A stretch of 64,000 nucleotides of DNA from Zoogloea sp. (GTDB taxonomy: Bacteria; Pseudomonadota; Gammaproteobacteria; Burkholderiales; Rhodocyclaceae). Under the pieces are notes generated by a model, which was not told the origin of the DNA, did no database searches, and was given only the letters and a program-made list of their open reading frames with translations. Below, one piece after another: positions 31,567 to 40,926 of the stretch (its first letter is position 1; every line of letters begins with the position of its first letter). The position numbers and the translations under genes were made by a program. The stretch lies in contig NZ_JAKLLN010000001.1 of assembly GCF_023150065.1 (NCBI RefSeq), positions 1 to 64,000 of the forward strand. The letters run 5' to 3'.

Positions 31567-33029
31567 TCGCGGGTGACGCGGAGCAGCTCTTCGGCCGAGG
31601 TCTGGCCGCTGGCCAGCAGGCGCAGGCCGTCGTCACGCAGGCTGCGGGTGCCGTGGGCCAGGGCGTGGGCGCGAAGTTGGGCTTCGTCGGCGCCGGTGTG
31701 GATCAGGCGCTGGAAGGCTTCGTCGGCGACGATGAGTTCGTAGATGCCGCTGCGGCCGGCATAGCCGGTGCGCGAGCAGTCGGGGCAGCCGGTGGCGTGC
31801 CACAGCTGCGCGGGGGTGTCCGGCCCGAGCAGCTCGCGGTCGGCCGTGCTGCTGGGGCTGGCATTGCGGCAGGCCGGGCACAGCTTGCGCACCAGGCGCT
31901 GGGCCAGCACGCCGCGCAGGGTGGAGGCGAGCAGGAAGGGCTCGACGCCCATGTCCACCAGCCGGGTGACGGCGGAGGCGGCGTCGTTGGTGTGCAGGGT
32001 GGCCAGCACCAGGTGCCCGGTGAGGCTGGCCTGCACGGCGATCTGGGCGGTCTCCAGGTCGCGGATTTCGCCGATCATGATCACGTCCGGGTCCTGGCGC
32101 AGGATGGCGCGCAGGGCCTTGGCAAAGCTCAGCTCGATGCGCGGATTGACCTGGATCTGGCCCACGCCGGGCAGGTCGTATTCCACCGGGTCTTCGACGG
32201 TGACGATGTTGCGGCGCTTGGCGTCCATGCCCTGCAGGGCGGCGTAGAGGGTGGTGCTCTTGCCCGAGCCGGTGGGGCCGGTGACGAGGAGGATGCCGTG
32301 GGGTTCCTTGAGCAGGTTGGCGAAGGGGCGCACGGTGTCGGCGGCCATGCCCAGGCTGTCCAGGCTGCGCTGGCCGTTGCCCTTGTCGAGCAGGCGCAGC
32401 ACGATGCGTTCGCCGTGGGTGGTGGGCAGGGTGGACACCCGCACGTCCACCTGCCGCCCGGCCAGGCGCAGGGCGATGCGGCCGTCCTGGGGCAGGCGCT
32501 TCTCGGCAATGTCGAGGCTGGCCATGATCTTGATGCGCGAGGCCATGGCGGCGTGGAGCGCCCGGTGCGGCTGGGCCACGTCCACCAGCACGCCATCGCG
32601 GCGGAAGCGCACCACCGAATGGCGCTCGTAGGGCTCGATGTGGATGTCGCTGGCCTGCTGGCGCACCGCCTGGGTGAGCAGGGCGTTGATCATGCGGATG
32701 ATTGGGGCGTCGTCCTGAGTGTCGAGGAGATCCTCGACGGCCGGGAGTTCGGTCATCAACTGGGTCAGGTCCACTTCCTGCCCTACATCGGCCACCACCT
32801 CGGCGGCGTTGTCCTCGGCGCCGGAGTAGGCCTCGGCCAGGCGCGCCTCGAAGGCGGCGCGGCCGACGCTTTCGATCTGCAGGGGCAGACCCAGGCTGCG
32901 CCGCACTTCGGCCAGGGCCGTCAGGTCGGCACCCTCGCGCATGAGCACCTCGGCGCGCTCGCTGCCCAGGCTGGCAACGAGCACGCCGTGGGCCTTGGCG
33001 AAGGCGTAGGGCAGGGCGGGGGCGCTCAT
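31563..33029 (-). CDS. gspE: Type II secretion ATPase E
   Basis: This 488-residue hexameric ATPase powers secretion at the cytoplasmic face. Walker A is [10 protein letters not shown] (about 248-257). The Asp box, Walker B region ([20 protein letters not shown]) and His box ([20 protein letters not shown]) are all present. The tetra-Cys zinc site is intact as CPAC and CPDC about 30 residues apart near position 390-425. The N-terminal domain that binds GspL is shorter than in some homologues. It overlaps gspD and gspF by four bases each. Confidence 0.96.
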   Translation of the reverse strand: MSAPALPYAFAKAHGVLVASLGSERAEVLMREGADLTALAEVRRSLGLPLQIESVGRAAFEARLAEAYSGAEDNAAEVVADVGQEVDLTQLMTELPAVEDLLDTQDDAPIIRMINALLTQAVRQQASDIHIEPYERHSVVRFRRDGVLVDVAQPHRALHAAMASRIKIMASLDIAEKRLPQDGRIALRLAGRQVDVRVSTLPTTHGERIVLRLLDKGNGQRSLDSLGMAADTVRPFANLLKEPHGILLVTGPTGSGKSTTLYAALQGMDAKRRNIVTVEDPVEYDLPGVGQIQVNPRIELSFAKALRAILRQDPDVIMIGEIRDLETAQIAVQASLTGHLVLATLHTNDAASAVTRLVDMGVEPFLLASTLRGVLAQRLVRKLCPACRNASPSSTADRELLGPDTPAQLWHATGCPDCSRTGYAGRSGIYELIVADEAFQRLIHTGADEAQLRAHALAHGTRSLRDDGLRLLASGQTSAEELLRVTRE

Positions 33030-35254
33030 GGGGTGTAGGCGGGCGTGGCCTGCTGGGGGGCGGGTATCGCCGGCGCAGCTTGGGGCGGATTGTCCTTGGG
33101 GCGGTTGAAGGGCACGGCCGGTGGCGGGCTGCCCGGCGGCGGGAGTTCCGGCGGGTTGGGCTCGCCGCGCATCAGCGCGTCGGCCCGGTCGTTGGCGCGC
33201 TGCTGGCCGATCACGTAGTTGTAGCGGTCGGCGGAGATGCCCTGGATGCTGGCGGCGTCACGCAGGATCACCGGACGCAGGAAGACGATCAGGTTGGTCT
33301 TGCCGCGCTTGCGCGAGTCGTAGCGGAAGAACTGGCCAAGGTAGGGCAGGTCGCCGAGCAGCGGGACTTTCTCCTGGCCGCCGCTGTAAGTGTCTTCCAC
33401 CAGGCCGCCCAGGGCGATCATGGCGCCGTCATCCACCAGCACGGTGGATTCGATGGAGCGCTTGGTGGTGGTGGGGCCGGTGGTGCTGGTGGCGGTGGAG
33501 TCGATCACCGAGGAGGCTTCCTGGTAGATCTGCAGGCGCACCGTGCCGCCTTCGGAGATCTGTGGCTTGACCTTCAGGGTCAGGCCCACGTCGCGGCGCT
33601 CGACGGTGGTGAAGGGGTTGGCGGTGGCGGTGTTGCCGGTGGTGGCGTAAGTGCCGGTGACGAAGGGCACGTTGCGGCCGACGACGATCTTGGCTTCCTC
33701 GTTGTCCAGGGTGACGAGGTTGGGCGTGGACAGGATGTTGGCCTTGGTGTCCGACTCCAGGAAGCGCGCCAGCATGTTCAGGTTGGCAATCTCGCGCCCG
33801 CCGACGGTGATGGTGCCGCTACCCAGCAGCAGGTTGAGGCCATTGCCGGGCAGGGTGGTGGAACTGCTGGAGGCCAGGCTGGTGGCCAGGTTGAGGATGT
33901 TGTTGCCGCCGCTGTTGAAGGTGGTGCCGCCGAAGGCCGTGGTCGAGCCGAGCTTGCCGGCCTGCCACTGGATGCCGATCTCGGCGGCTTTTTCGGTGCT
34001 GACTTCGGTGATCAGGGCTTCCACATACACCTGGGCGCGGCGCCGGTCGAGCTGCTCGATGACCTTGCGCAGGTTGTTGTAGATGGCTTCCGGCGCGGTG
34101 ATGATCAGCGCGTTGCTCATCGGGTCGGCCTGGACGATGCCATTGCCGGTGGCGCCTGCGCCGCTGCCGGTCGTGCTGGTGTTGCTGAAGGACGGGGTAC
34201 TGCCGACACTCGAGCCCGTGCTGGTGGCACTGCCACTGGTGCTGCTGCCGGTGGCGCTGGGGGCGAAGCTGCTGGTGGAGCTGCTGCTGCCGGTGCTGCC
34301 CTGGCCGGTGTTGCCCGCCTCGCCGGAGAGCACGGCACGCAGGGTCTGGGCGACCTTGGTGGCCTCGGCGTTCTTCAGGTACACCACGTGGATGTTGCCG
34401 GCCGCACCGGGCTGGTCCAGGTTGGCCACCAGCTGGCGCACGGCGTTGAGCTTGGAGGGGTTTTCCGAGCGCACCAGCAGGCTGTTGGTGCGCGGGTCGC
34501 CGATCACCGAGACCCGCTGGCTGGCGTCGCCGCCGACCCCGGGTGTCGCACCGAGGCTGCCGCTGCCTGCGTCGTTGAGCAGGCGATTGACCGTCTGAGC
34601 GAGATCCAGCGCCGAGGCGTGCTTGAGGTTGATCACCCGCATGTCGCCCTGGGGGACGTCGATGGATTCGATGATGCGGGCGATGCGGCCGATGTTCTCG
34701 GCGTAGTCGGTGACCACCAGGGAGTTATTGCCCGGGTAGGCAGTGACGGTGTTGTTGGGGGACACCAGGGGGCGGATCACCGGTACCAGCTGGGAGGCCG
34801 ATTCGTGGTGCAGGGTGAACACCTGGGTGGTGAGGCGGTCACCGCCGCCGGCGCCCTGGCCCTTGCCCACAGGCACGGCGTGCAGCTTGGCATCGGCCTC
34901 GGGGACGATCTTGGTGATGCCCTGGCCCTCGATGGCGGCATAGCCCTGCAGGCGCAGCGCCGAGAGCAGGATTGAGTAGCTCAGATTGCGCGGCACCGGC
35001 CGGGCCGTGACGATGTTGAGGGTGCCCTTGACCCGCGGGTCCACCACGAAGTTGCGCCCGGAGATCCGGGAGATGGCCTGGATCACGGCGCCGATCTCGG
35101 CATTCACGAAGTTGAGGGACACCGTCTCGCCGGTGCCGGCCTCGTTGGCCAGGGCTGGTACGGCCGGCAGGGCGAGGGGCAGGGCCACGGTGGTGACTAG
35201 GCAGGCGGCAAGAAGCCGGCGGGCGAACCCCGGGGTGCAGCGGGCGTGTTTCAT
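33026..35254 (-). CDS. gspD: Type II secretion secretin D
   Basis: This 742-residue protein forms the outer-membrane secretin channel. A signal peptide ([23 protein letters not shown]) is followed by the N0 domain ([20 protein letters not shown]), N1-N3 domains and the secretin core ([44 protein letters not shown]). Within the N3 region is a long Ser/Thr/Gly/Ala-rich loop (about 310-375). The last 45 residues are Pro-rich; in other secretins the C-terminal end binds the pilotin. It overlaps gspC and gspE by four bases. Confidence 0.96.
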   Translation of the reverse strand: MKHARCTPGFARRLLAACLVTTVALPLALPAVPALANEAGTGETVSLNFVNAEIGAVIQAISRISGRNFVVDPRVKGTLNIVTARPVPRNLSYSILLSALRLQGYAAIEGQGITKIVPEADAKLHAVPVGKGQGAGGGDRLTTQVFTLHHESASQLVPVIRPLVSPNNTVTAYPGNNSLVVTDYAENIGRIARIIESIDVPQGDMRVINLKHASALDLAQTVNRLLNDAGSGSLGATPGVGGDASQRVSVIGDPRTNSLLVRSENPSKLNAVRQLVANLDQPGAAGNIHVVYLKNAEATKVAQTLRAVLSGEAGNTGQGSTGSSSSTSSFAPSATGSSTSGSATSTGSSVGSTPSFSNTSTTGSGAGATGNGIVQADPMSNALIITAPEAIYNNLRKVIEQLDRRRAQVYVEALITEVSTEKAAEIGIQWQAGKLGSTTAFGGTTFNSGGNNILNLATSLASSSSTTLPGNGLNLLLGSGTITVGGREIANLNMLARFLESDTKANILSTPNLVTLDNEEAKIVVGRNVPFVTGTYATTGNTATANPFTTVERRDVGLTLKVKPQISEGGTVRLQIYQEASSVIDSTATSTTGPTTTKRSIESTVLVDDGAMIALGGLVEDTYSGGQEKVPLLGDLPYLGQFFRYDSRKRGKTNLIVFLRPVILRDAASIQGISADRYNYVIGQQRANDRADALMRGEPNPPELPPPGSPPPAVPFNRPKDNPPQAAPAIPAPQQATPAYTP

Positions 35255-35898
35255 TGGCTGGGGACGGGTTGAACCTGAAAGCCGGCAGGAAGGCCGATGG
35301 GAGAGGGGCGCGGGCCCGAGTCCGGTGCTTCGGTGTTGTTGTCGGTGATGGAAGGGGCTTGCAGCGGGGGCAGCTGGCCAATGCCTGCGGGCACGGGGCC
35401 GTTGCCCGGCGGGGTGCCAGGGCTGCCCCGCTCGGTGAGGCGGACGGTCTGGGTGCCACCGCCGGCGGTGATCTGGATGCTGTCGGCCAGAACCCGGGCA
35501 AGACGGACGCCGGGGTGAAGCTCCTGGCCCTCGACGATGCCCTGCTGGGGGCCGCCGTCAATGGTCAGTACGGCCCAGCCCGGGCGGCCGCCGCTGCCTG
35601 TCACCACCGCCTGCAGGGCATAACGGCCGGGTGCGGCGACGGCCGGGCCGACCGTGCCGGGGCGTGTGGCGGCATTGCCCATCAGGTGCCGGCTGGCGAT
35701 GGCCTGGGCTGCGAGTTGCGGATCGCTGGGGCTGGCCACCGGCAGGGCCGGTGGGCGGGGTGCGCTGAAACGCCAGAAGAGATCTGCGCCGACCCAGGCC
35801 GTGACCGACAGGGCCGCCCCCCAGGCAAGCACGGGGCCGATGCGCGTGGCGGACTGCCAGTTGAGGCGGGTTGGATCGAGACGTTGGGAAAGCTTCAT
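35251..35898 (-). CDS. gspC: Type II secretion system protein C
   Basis: This 215-residue bitopic protein connects the inner-membrane platform to the secretin. A short cytoplasmic N-terminus is followed by one membrane segment (IGPVLAWGAALSVTAWVGADL, about 21-41), then the homology region (LMGNAATRPG; YALQAVVTGSGGRPGWAVLT; ELHPGVRLARVLADSIQIT). The C-terminal PDZ or coiled-coil domain of longer GspC proteins is missing; the tail is instead Pro-rich and disordered. It is the first gene of the gspC-N operon. Confidence 0.9.
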   Translation of the reverse strand: MKLSQRLDPTRLNWQSATRIGPVLAWGAALSVTAWVGADLFWRFSAPRPPALPVASPSDPQLAAQAIASRHLMGNAATRPGTVGPAVAAPGRYALQAVVTGSGGRPGWAVLTIDGGPQQGIVEGQELHPGVRLARVLADSIQITAGGGTQTVRLTERGSPGTPPGNGPVPAGIGQLPPLQAPSITDNNTEAPDSGPRPSPIGLPAGFQVQPVPSQ

Positions 35899-35941
35899 CG
35901 GGCGCGCAACACAAAAGACCGTGAATCTTATCCGGCCTGTG

Positions 35942-36754
35942 TTACGGGCGAAAGCTCAGAGTTGTCGCAGGGTATGTGGCGGGCTGCACCACGGGCGGCG
36001 GCCCGGTGTGTTCAGGGGGGCAAAGCCCCGGGGGCAGGGCCGGGCCCCAGCCCAGGGCGTCGATGACCCGGGCGAAGTCACCGTCCACGGGGGCGACCAG
36101 ATCGAGGACGCGGCCATCCACCGGGTGGCTCAACTGCATCCGGGTGCAGGCCAGCAGCATGCGCTGGTTGCCGAACAGGTCCTGGAACAGCCGGTTGTGG
36201 CGGCCCTTGCCGAAGGTGGCGTCGCCGATGATGGGGTGGGCGAGGTGCTTGAGGTGGCGGCGGAGCTGATGGCGTCGCCCGGTGAGGGGCTTGAGTTCGA
36301 CCAGGGCGTAGCGGCTGGTGGGGTAGCGATCGACGGCGTGGGGTAGCTCGCAGGTGGCCAGACGGCGGTAGTCGGTGATGGCGTCCTGGGCCTCGTCGGT
36401 GCTGCGGCGGTCCACCCACTCGGCGTCGTCGCGGCGGCGGGTCAGGGCGTGGTCGATGCGGCCGGACTCGGGCGGGTGGCCCCGCACCACGGCCAGGTAG
36501 GTCTTGTCCACCTCCTGGCGTTCGAACTGCCCGCCCAGGGCGCGGGCGGTGTCCTTGTCGAGGGCAAACACCAGCACGCCCGAGGTGCCCCGGTCGAGGC
36601 GGTGGGCGGGGTGCACGTGGCGCCCCAGCTGGTCGCGCAGCAATTGCACGGCGAAGCGGGTTTCGTGGCGATCGAGCTCGCTGCGATGCACGAGCAGCCC
36701 CGAGGGCTTGTGGATGACGACCATGTGGTCGTCCTGGTAAAGGATGGGGAGCAT
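35942..36754 (-). CDS. truC: tRNA pseudouridine synthase, TruC/RluA family
   Basis: This 270-residue enzyme converts a uridine in RNA to pseudouridine; by similarity to TruC the target is U65 of tRNA. The catalytic Asp lies in AHRLDRGTSGVLVFA, and the N-terminal LYQDDHMVVIHKPSGLLVHR and the LTGRRHQLRRHLKHLAHPI block are family marks. The start at 36754 is the first that leaves a complete domain; the frame is open upstream but without coding sense. No ribosome-binding site is visible. A Pro-rich C-terminal tail of about 35 residues is additional. The exact RNA target is not proven. Confidence 0.85.
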   Translation of the reverse strand: MLPILYQDDHMVVIHKPSGLLVHRSELDRHETRFAVQLLRDQLGRHVHPAHRLDRGTSGVLVFALDKDTARALGGQFERQEVDKTYLAVVRGHPPESGRIDHALTRRRDDAEWVDRRSTDEAQDAITDYRRLATCELPHAVDRYPTSRYALVELKPLTGRRHQLRRHLKHLAHPIIGDATFGKGRHNRLFQDLFGNQRMLLACTRMQLSHPVDGRVLDLVAPVDGDFARVIDALGWGPALPPGLCPPEHTGPPPVVQPATYPATTLSFRP

Positions 36755-36847
36755 GGGCGGGAGGATAACCGGCTTGCCTGTCCCGGGTGGGGCTCCAGGC
36801 AATTGTGCACATGAACAAAATCTGGGTGGCTGGGTCATACTCGACCT

Positions 36848-38947
36848 ATGCAAGATACCCAGCCCATGACTCCGGACCACGTGATGGCGTGCATTCATGC
36901 CGCCCTCCCTCTCTCTCGCCATCAGCAGAGGCATCTGCCGGGCCTGGCCAGGCGGTTGTCTGCCCTCATCCAGGCCGACCATCTCCCCGACCGGATGGAT
37001 GCCTGGCTGGCCCTGAATGCCTGGTTGTCACGAGGCAAGTTGTGGGACGACGTGTATATCGACGCTGCCGACGTGCATGGCTCCGCCACCCAGCGCTTTG
37101 CCGTGCTGATGGATGTGCTGGCGGCCAACCCGCCCCTGGCGGCGGCCCTGCGCCGGGCCCTCGGGGCCATCCTCGACGAGACCGAGGGGGCCAACCTGTT
37201 CGGGGAAGTCGGGATTCCCAGTGATCGGGGCTTCCTGTCGGAGCTGGGGGATCGGACGACCTCCAAGCTGATCCCGTCACCCCGGGACGATCACGATCTC
37301 GGGCATCTGATGAGCCGGAGCTATCCCAACCGGCGTGATCTGACCCTGATCCGCGGGTTGCAGCCCTCCACCCTGCAGCGGGCGGTGGATCTGCTTTTCC
37401 CGGCGGATGAACCGGAGATGACGGCAGCGCTGGAGCGGGCCATGGCCGACGGCTTCCGCCTGCTGCTGGCCCGCGTCCAGGGGCAGGGTCTGTCCCTCAA
37501 GCTGCGGGCCCGCAGCCTGCCCGGGCCGGTTGCCCGTTCGCCCTTCAAACGCCTGGCGGCGAGCGGTGAAAACCTGCTCTGCGCGTGGGAGCAGGGACGC
37601 CTCTCCGGGGCTCTGCTTGAGGCGTGGGAAGCCGATGTGGTGGCCTGCCGGGAAGAGATGCAGATGATCTCGACGCGCCTCGAATCCGAAGGCATCAGCG
37701 TTGATATCGTGTATGGCCTCGATGTGCTCGAACGTTGCCTGGGCCGCATGGAGGCCATCGTGGCGGTGATGAGCACGGGCCGGGAGGCCCCCGGGCCGGT
37801 GCTGGCCCTGCTCCAGCAGCTGGCCTACGCCGCCCATGACAGCACCAGTCTGCGCCACCTTGTGCGCAGCAACCTGCAGCGCCTGCAGCGGCGCATCGTC
37901 GACCGGGCGGGCAAGACCGGTGAGCACTACATCGCCGACAACCCGGCCGAGTATCGCCACATCTGGGTTGCTGCAGCGGGAGGGGGGCTGCTGACGGTGG
38001 GCACCGCAGCGATGAAGATGGCCGTTGCCGGAGCGGGTCTGGCCCTGTTCATGGAGGGGCTGGTGTCGGGAGTCAATTATGCGGTGAGCTTCCTGATTCT
38101 TCAGGCGCTGGGCCTCATGCTGGCCACCAAGCAGCCGGCCATGACCGCCGCCGCCTTCGCGGCGATCATCCGTGACCGCAAGGGCGCCGAGCGCCTCGAC
38201 GTGATCGTCGACTACGCCGCATGCATCTGCCACTCCCAGCTGGCTGCGACCATTGCCAACGTGGTGGTGGTGGCCACCGGGGCCTACGCTTTCGATGCCA
38301 CCTGGCAGTGGGTTACGGGGCATTCCTTCCTCAGTCACGGGGAAGCCACCTACGTCTTTCATGCCCTCAGTCCGGTGGATAGCGGCACGGTGTTCTACGC
38401 TGCGCTTACCGGCTGCATCCTGTACGCCGCGGCGTTGATCGGTGGCTGGGTGGATAACTGGGCGGTCTATCACCGGCTGCCCCAGGCGATTGCCGAGCAC
38501 CGGCTGGGCAACCGCTTCGGCCGCCTGCGCATGATCCGGCTTGCCGGGGTGGTGTCCCGCAACATGTCGGGTTGGGCCACCAACGTGTCCCTGGGGCTGA
38601 TGCTGGGCATGACACCGGTGCTCGGCAAGTTCTTCGGCCTCCCCCTGGATGTGCGTCACGTCACCCTCAACTCGGGCATCCTCAGTCTCGCCACCTCGGC
38701 GCTGGAGGTGGAGTGGGTGGGCACGGGGTTGTTGTCCCTGGCCATTCTCGGGGTGGCCGTGATGTTCGTGCTCAACCTCGGGGTCAGCTTTGCCCTTTCC
38801 CTGTGGACGGCGGTGCGTGCCTATGACCTTTCCCGGGACGATCTGCGGGAGCTCCGCCGACGTTTGTGGCACCGCTTGCGCACCCGTCCGCGGGATTTCC
38901 TGATGCCGCCGCGCCGTCAGGACGTAGCGGCCACCTCTGTCCCCTAG
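36848..38947 (+). CDS. 'SpecificRecomb' family multi-pass membrane protein
   Basis: This 699-residue protein belongs to PF10136, named for site-specific recombinase after an early Neisseria report. What the sequence shows is a helical N-terminal half (about 1-370) and at least seven membrane segments in the C-terminal half (for example around 380-430, 470-490, 515-535, 575-600, 625-660). No tyrosine or serine recombinase motif is visible. A YAACICHSQLAATIANVVVV stretch and the SLGLMLGMTPVLGKFFGLPL loop are typical for the family. Function is unknown; I would not call it a recombinase. Confidence 0.8.
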   Translation: MQDTQPMTPDHVMACIHAALPLSRHQQRHLPGLARRLSALIQADHLPDRMDAWLALNAWLSRGKLWDDVYIDAADVHGSATQRFAVLMDVLAANPPLAAALRRALGAILDETEGANLFGEVGIPSDRGFLSELGDRTTSKLIPSPRDDHDLGHLMSRSYPNRRDLTLIRGLQPSTLQRAVDLLFPADEPEMTAALERAMADGFRLLLARVQGQGLSLKLRARSLPGPVARSPFKRLAASGENLLCAWEQGRLSGALLEAWEADVVACREEMQMISTRLESEGISVDIVYGLDVLERCLGRMEAIVAVMSTGREAPGPVLALLQQLAYAAHDSTSLRHLVRSNLQRLQRRIVDRAGKTGEHYIADNPAEYRHIWVAAAGGGLLTVGTAAMKMAVAGAGLALFMEGLVSGVNYAVSFLILQALGLMLATKQPAMTAAAFAAIIRDRKGAERLDVIVDYAACICHSQLAATIANVVVVATGAYAFDATWQWVTGHSFLSHGEATYVFHALSPVDSGTVFYAALTGCILYAAALIGGWVDNWAVYHRLPQAIAEHRLGNRFGRLRMIRLAGVVSRNMSGWATNVSLGLMLGMTPVLGKFFGLPLDVRHVTLNSGILSLATSALEVEWVGTGLLSLAILGVAVMFVLNLGVSFALSLWTAVRAYDLSRDDLRELRRRLWHRLRTRPRDFLMPPRRQDVAATSVP

Positions 38948-39013
38948 CAGACGGATCGGGGCGGACTCAAGCTTGGGCCCGGGCCGCCGTTAATCCCGCA
39001 CAACACCGGTATC

Positions 39014-39034
39014 TCCCCCGCACCTGGCGGGGGA
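39014..39034 (+). terminator. Hairpin after the SpecificRecomb gene
   Basis: TCCCCCGC (39014-39021) pairs with GCGGGGGA (39027-39034) across a five-base loop. It lies in the 147-base gap before the chemoreceptor-like gene and has no T-run, so it is terminator-like only. Confidence 0.35.
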
Positions 39035-39094
39035 TGCCGCGTGAACCTGACGTCCCCGAGTCCTGCTGCGGCCTGCGCCGCATGAGAGTTCAGC

Positions 39095-39718
39095 ATGAAC
39101 GCGCCAGACCGAAACCTGCACGTGAAAGCCCCCGGCGTGAGCGAGCTCGCGCGCATCGTGCGGGTCAATGAAGAGATCAAGGCCATCGTGTCCACGGCCT
39201 TCCGCATCAACCTGATGGCCCTCAACGCGATCTTTCTGGCCAAGCGGGCGGGCAACGCAGCCCTCGGCTTCGGGGTGCTTTCAAATGAGTTGCGGCGCTT
39301 CGCCCAGGAGCTGACCCGGCACATGGCCACCCTCCGGGACATGACCTCCGGCTCGGTGGGTAGTGTGACCGGCGTGGTTCAGCAGCAGCGCACATCGGCC
39401 ATCCTGGCCGCAGCCATCCGCCTCAGCGGCGACGGTGTGCCGGGTGTACGGGAGGCCCGGCGGCGCGGTGCAACGCGGCTGGCCGAGCAGCAGGCCTGCC
39501 TGCGCTCCCTGGACCTGCGCCTGCGTTCGGCGGTGGAGGAGACCCAGCAGCTGGTCGAACTGGGGGGCGTGCTGGCCCGCTCCGCCAAGATCGAGGCCGC
39601 CTATGGTGGCACCTTCAGCCCGGCGCTGATGCAGGTTTCGACAGATTTTGCGGAAGTGATCGCGCAGATCAAGCGGTCACTGGAAATACTCGGCAAGGAA
39701 CGCCTCGTAAAGGATTAG
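39095..39718 (+). CDS. Miniature, degenerate chemoreceptor-like protein
   Basis: This 207-residue soluble helical protein has a segment matching the chemoreceptor hairpin tip: RINLMALNAIFLAKRAGNAA then LGFGVLSNELRRFAQEL (about 38-72). Compared with the usual tip, the Glu in the AIEAARAGE stretch is replaced (IFLAKRAGN), so contact with CheA/CheW may be lost. There is no membrane segment, sensor domain or HAMP. Long helices follow (about 100-200). It ends 6 bases before the ODP-like gene, so the two form an operon. In Treponema denticola an ODP protein works with chemotaxis proteins as oxygen sensor; a similar partnership is inferred. Confidence 0.65.
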   Translation: MNAPDRNLHVKAPGVSELARIVRVNEEIKAIVSTAFRINLMALNAIFLAKRAGNAALGFGVLSNELRRFAQELTRHMATLRDMTSGSVGSVTGVVQQQRTSAILAAAIRLSGDGVPGVREARRRGATRLAEQQACLRSLDLRLRSAVEETQQLVELGGVLARSAKIEAAYGGTFSPALMQVSTDFAEVIAQIKRSLEILGKERLVKD

Positions 39719-39724
39719 GACACC

Positions 39725-40465
39725 ATGAAGCAGGCCCACTGCATCTATCAGGAAGACGATCACCGCTGGCTCGCCATCGCCCGCGATGCGACCAAGCCCG
39801 GCTACATCATCGACACCAACGAATACGTGGTGGTGAATGGCGACGAAGCCCTGCTGTGCGATCCGGGCGGCATCGAGATCTTTCCGGCAGTGTTCTCGGC
39901 GCTCTCTGCCGAGTGCGATCCGACCCGGCTGGCGGGCATCTTCTCGTCCCACCAGGATCCGGACATCATCTCGTCCCTGGCCCTGTGGCTGGAGTTCAAG
40001 CCTGACCTCAAGTGCTACACCAGCTGGCTGTGGCAGTCCTTCCTGCCCCACTTCGGGGGCCAGGACAGCACCTTCATCCCCATCCCCGATCCCGGCATGA
40101 CCATCCGCCTGGGCGGGCTGGAGCTCCAGGCCATTCCCGCCCACTACCTGCACTCGTCAGGCAACTTCCACCTCTACGATCCGAAGGCCAAGATCCTGTT
40201 CTCCGGGGATGTGGGCGCTGCCCTGCTGCCGGCGGATCACAACGGGCTCTACGTCGAGGATTTCTCCCGCCACATCCGCCACGCCGAAGCTTTCCACAAG
40301 CGCTGGATGGGCTCCGACCGGGCCAAGCGTGACTGGTGTGAGCGGGTCTCCCGCATGGAGATCGACATGCTGGTGCCCCAGCACGGGGCCATCTACCAGG
40401 GCGCCGACGTGCAGCGCTTCATCAACTGGTTCGCGGCACTGGAAGTCGGCGTGCTGCGGGGATAA
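39725..40465 (+). CDS. ODP-type di-iron metallo-beta-lactamase-fold protein
   Basis: This 246-residue protein has the metallo-beta-lactamase fold of ODP (oxygen-binding di-iron protein). Metal-site motifs are SSHQDPDIISS (about 74-84), HYLHSSGN (about 140), LFSGDVGAALL (about 160) and VPQHGAIYQG (about 219). The HxDxDH motif of hydrolases is changed to HQDPD without the following His, as in flavodiiron-related ODP proteins. No flavodoxin domain follows, so it is not a complete oxygen reductase. By family it binds O2 reversibly or senses it. It is paired with the small chemoreceptor-like gene upstream. Confidence 0.75.
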   Translation: MKQAHCIYQEDDHRWLAIARDATKPGYIIDTNEYVVVNGDEALLCDPGGIEIFPAVFSALSAECDPTRLAGIFSSHQDPDIISSLALWLEFKPDLKCYTSWLWQSFLPHFGGQDSTFIPIPDPGMTIRLGGLELQAIPAHYLHSSGNFHLYDPKAKILFSGDVGAALLPADHNGLYVEDFSRHIRHAEAFHKRWMGSDRAKRDWCERVSRMEIDMLVPQHGAIYQGADVQRFINWFAALEVGVLRG

Positions 40466-40536
40466 AGTCGGGGGCCCGCGGTGACGGGCCCGGCGTGACG
40501 ATGGGCGTGTCGCCGGAACACTCTATCCGAGGCGAC

Positions 40537-40923
40537 ATGTACCTGGCTCTCAAGCACTTCCATATCAGCTGCGTGGTTCTCAGCATTGCCGGCTTCACCC
40601 TGCGGGGCTGGTGGTCGATGACCGGATCTCCCCTGCTGCGGGCCCGAGCGACCCGCGTTCTGCCCCATCTCATTGATTCCTGCCTGCTGGCCAGCGCGAT
40701 TGCCCTGGCCTGGATGGCGGGTTTCGTTCCGTTCGTGGATGGCTGGCTGACGGCCAAGATCTTTGGCCTGCTTGCTTACATCGGCCTCGGTGCCGTCGCC
40801 CTCAGGCCGGCACGGCCGCGCATTCAGCGCGCCCTGGCCTTTGCCGGCGCGCTGGCGGTGTATGCCTACATTGTTTCCGTCGCAATCACCAAGAGCCCGC
40901 TCGGCTGGCTGGGCCTGGTCTGA
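40537..40923 (+). CDS. SirB2-family membrane protein
   Basis: This 128-residue protein has four predicted membrane segments and the SirB2 pattern (LALKHFHISCVVLSIAGF at the start, RVLPHLIDSCLLASAIALAW in the middle, and a C-terminal SPLGWLGL). The start at 40537 has a GAGG five bases upstream; an in-frame ATG 36 bases earlier is rejected. The family name comes from a Salmonella invasion regulator, but the biochemical role is unknown. It is convergent with fnr and lies next to respiratory regulation genes. Confidence 0.8.
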   Translation: MYLALKHFHISCVVLSIAGFTLRGWWSMTGSPLLRARATRVLPHLIDSCLLASAIALAWMAGFVPFVDGWLTAKIFGLLAYIGLGAVALRPARPRIQRALAFAGALAVYAYIVSVAITKSPLGWLGLV

Positions 40924-40926
40924 CGA

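Noticed and set aside
33080-34975. 631-codon plus-strand frame across gspD
   Set aside because: Antisense to the secretin gene, with Gly/Ala-rich low-complexity product; shadow of biased codon use.
36848-38947. Active DNA recombinase
   Set aside because: No tyrosine or serine recombinase motif is present and the C-terminal half is made of membrane segments; the name comes from the family label only.
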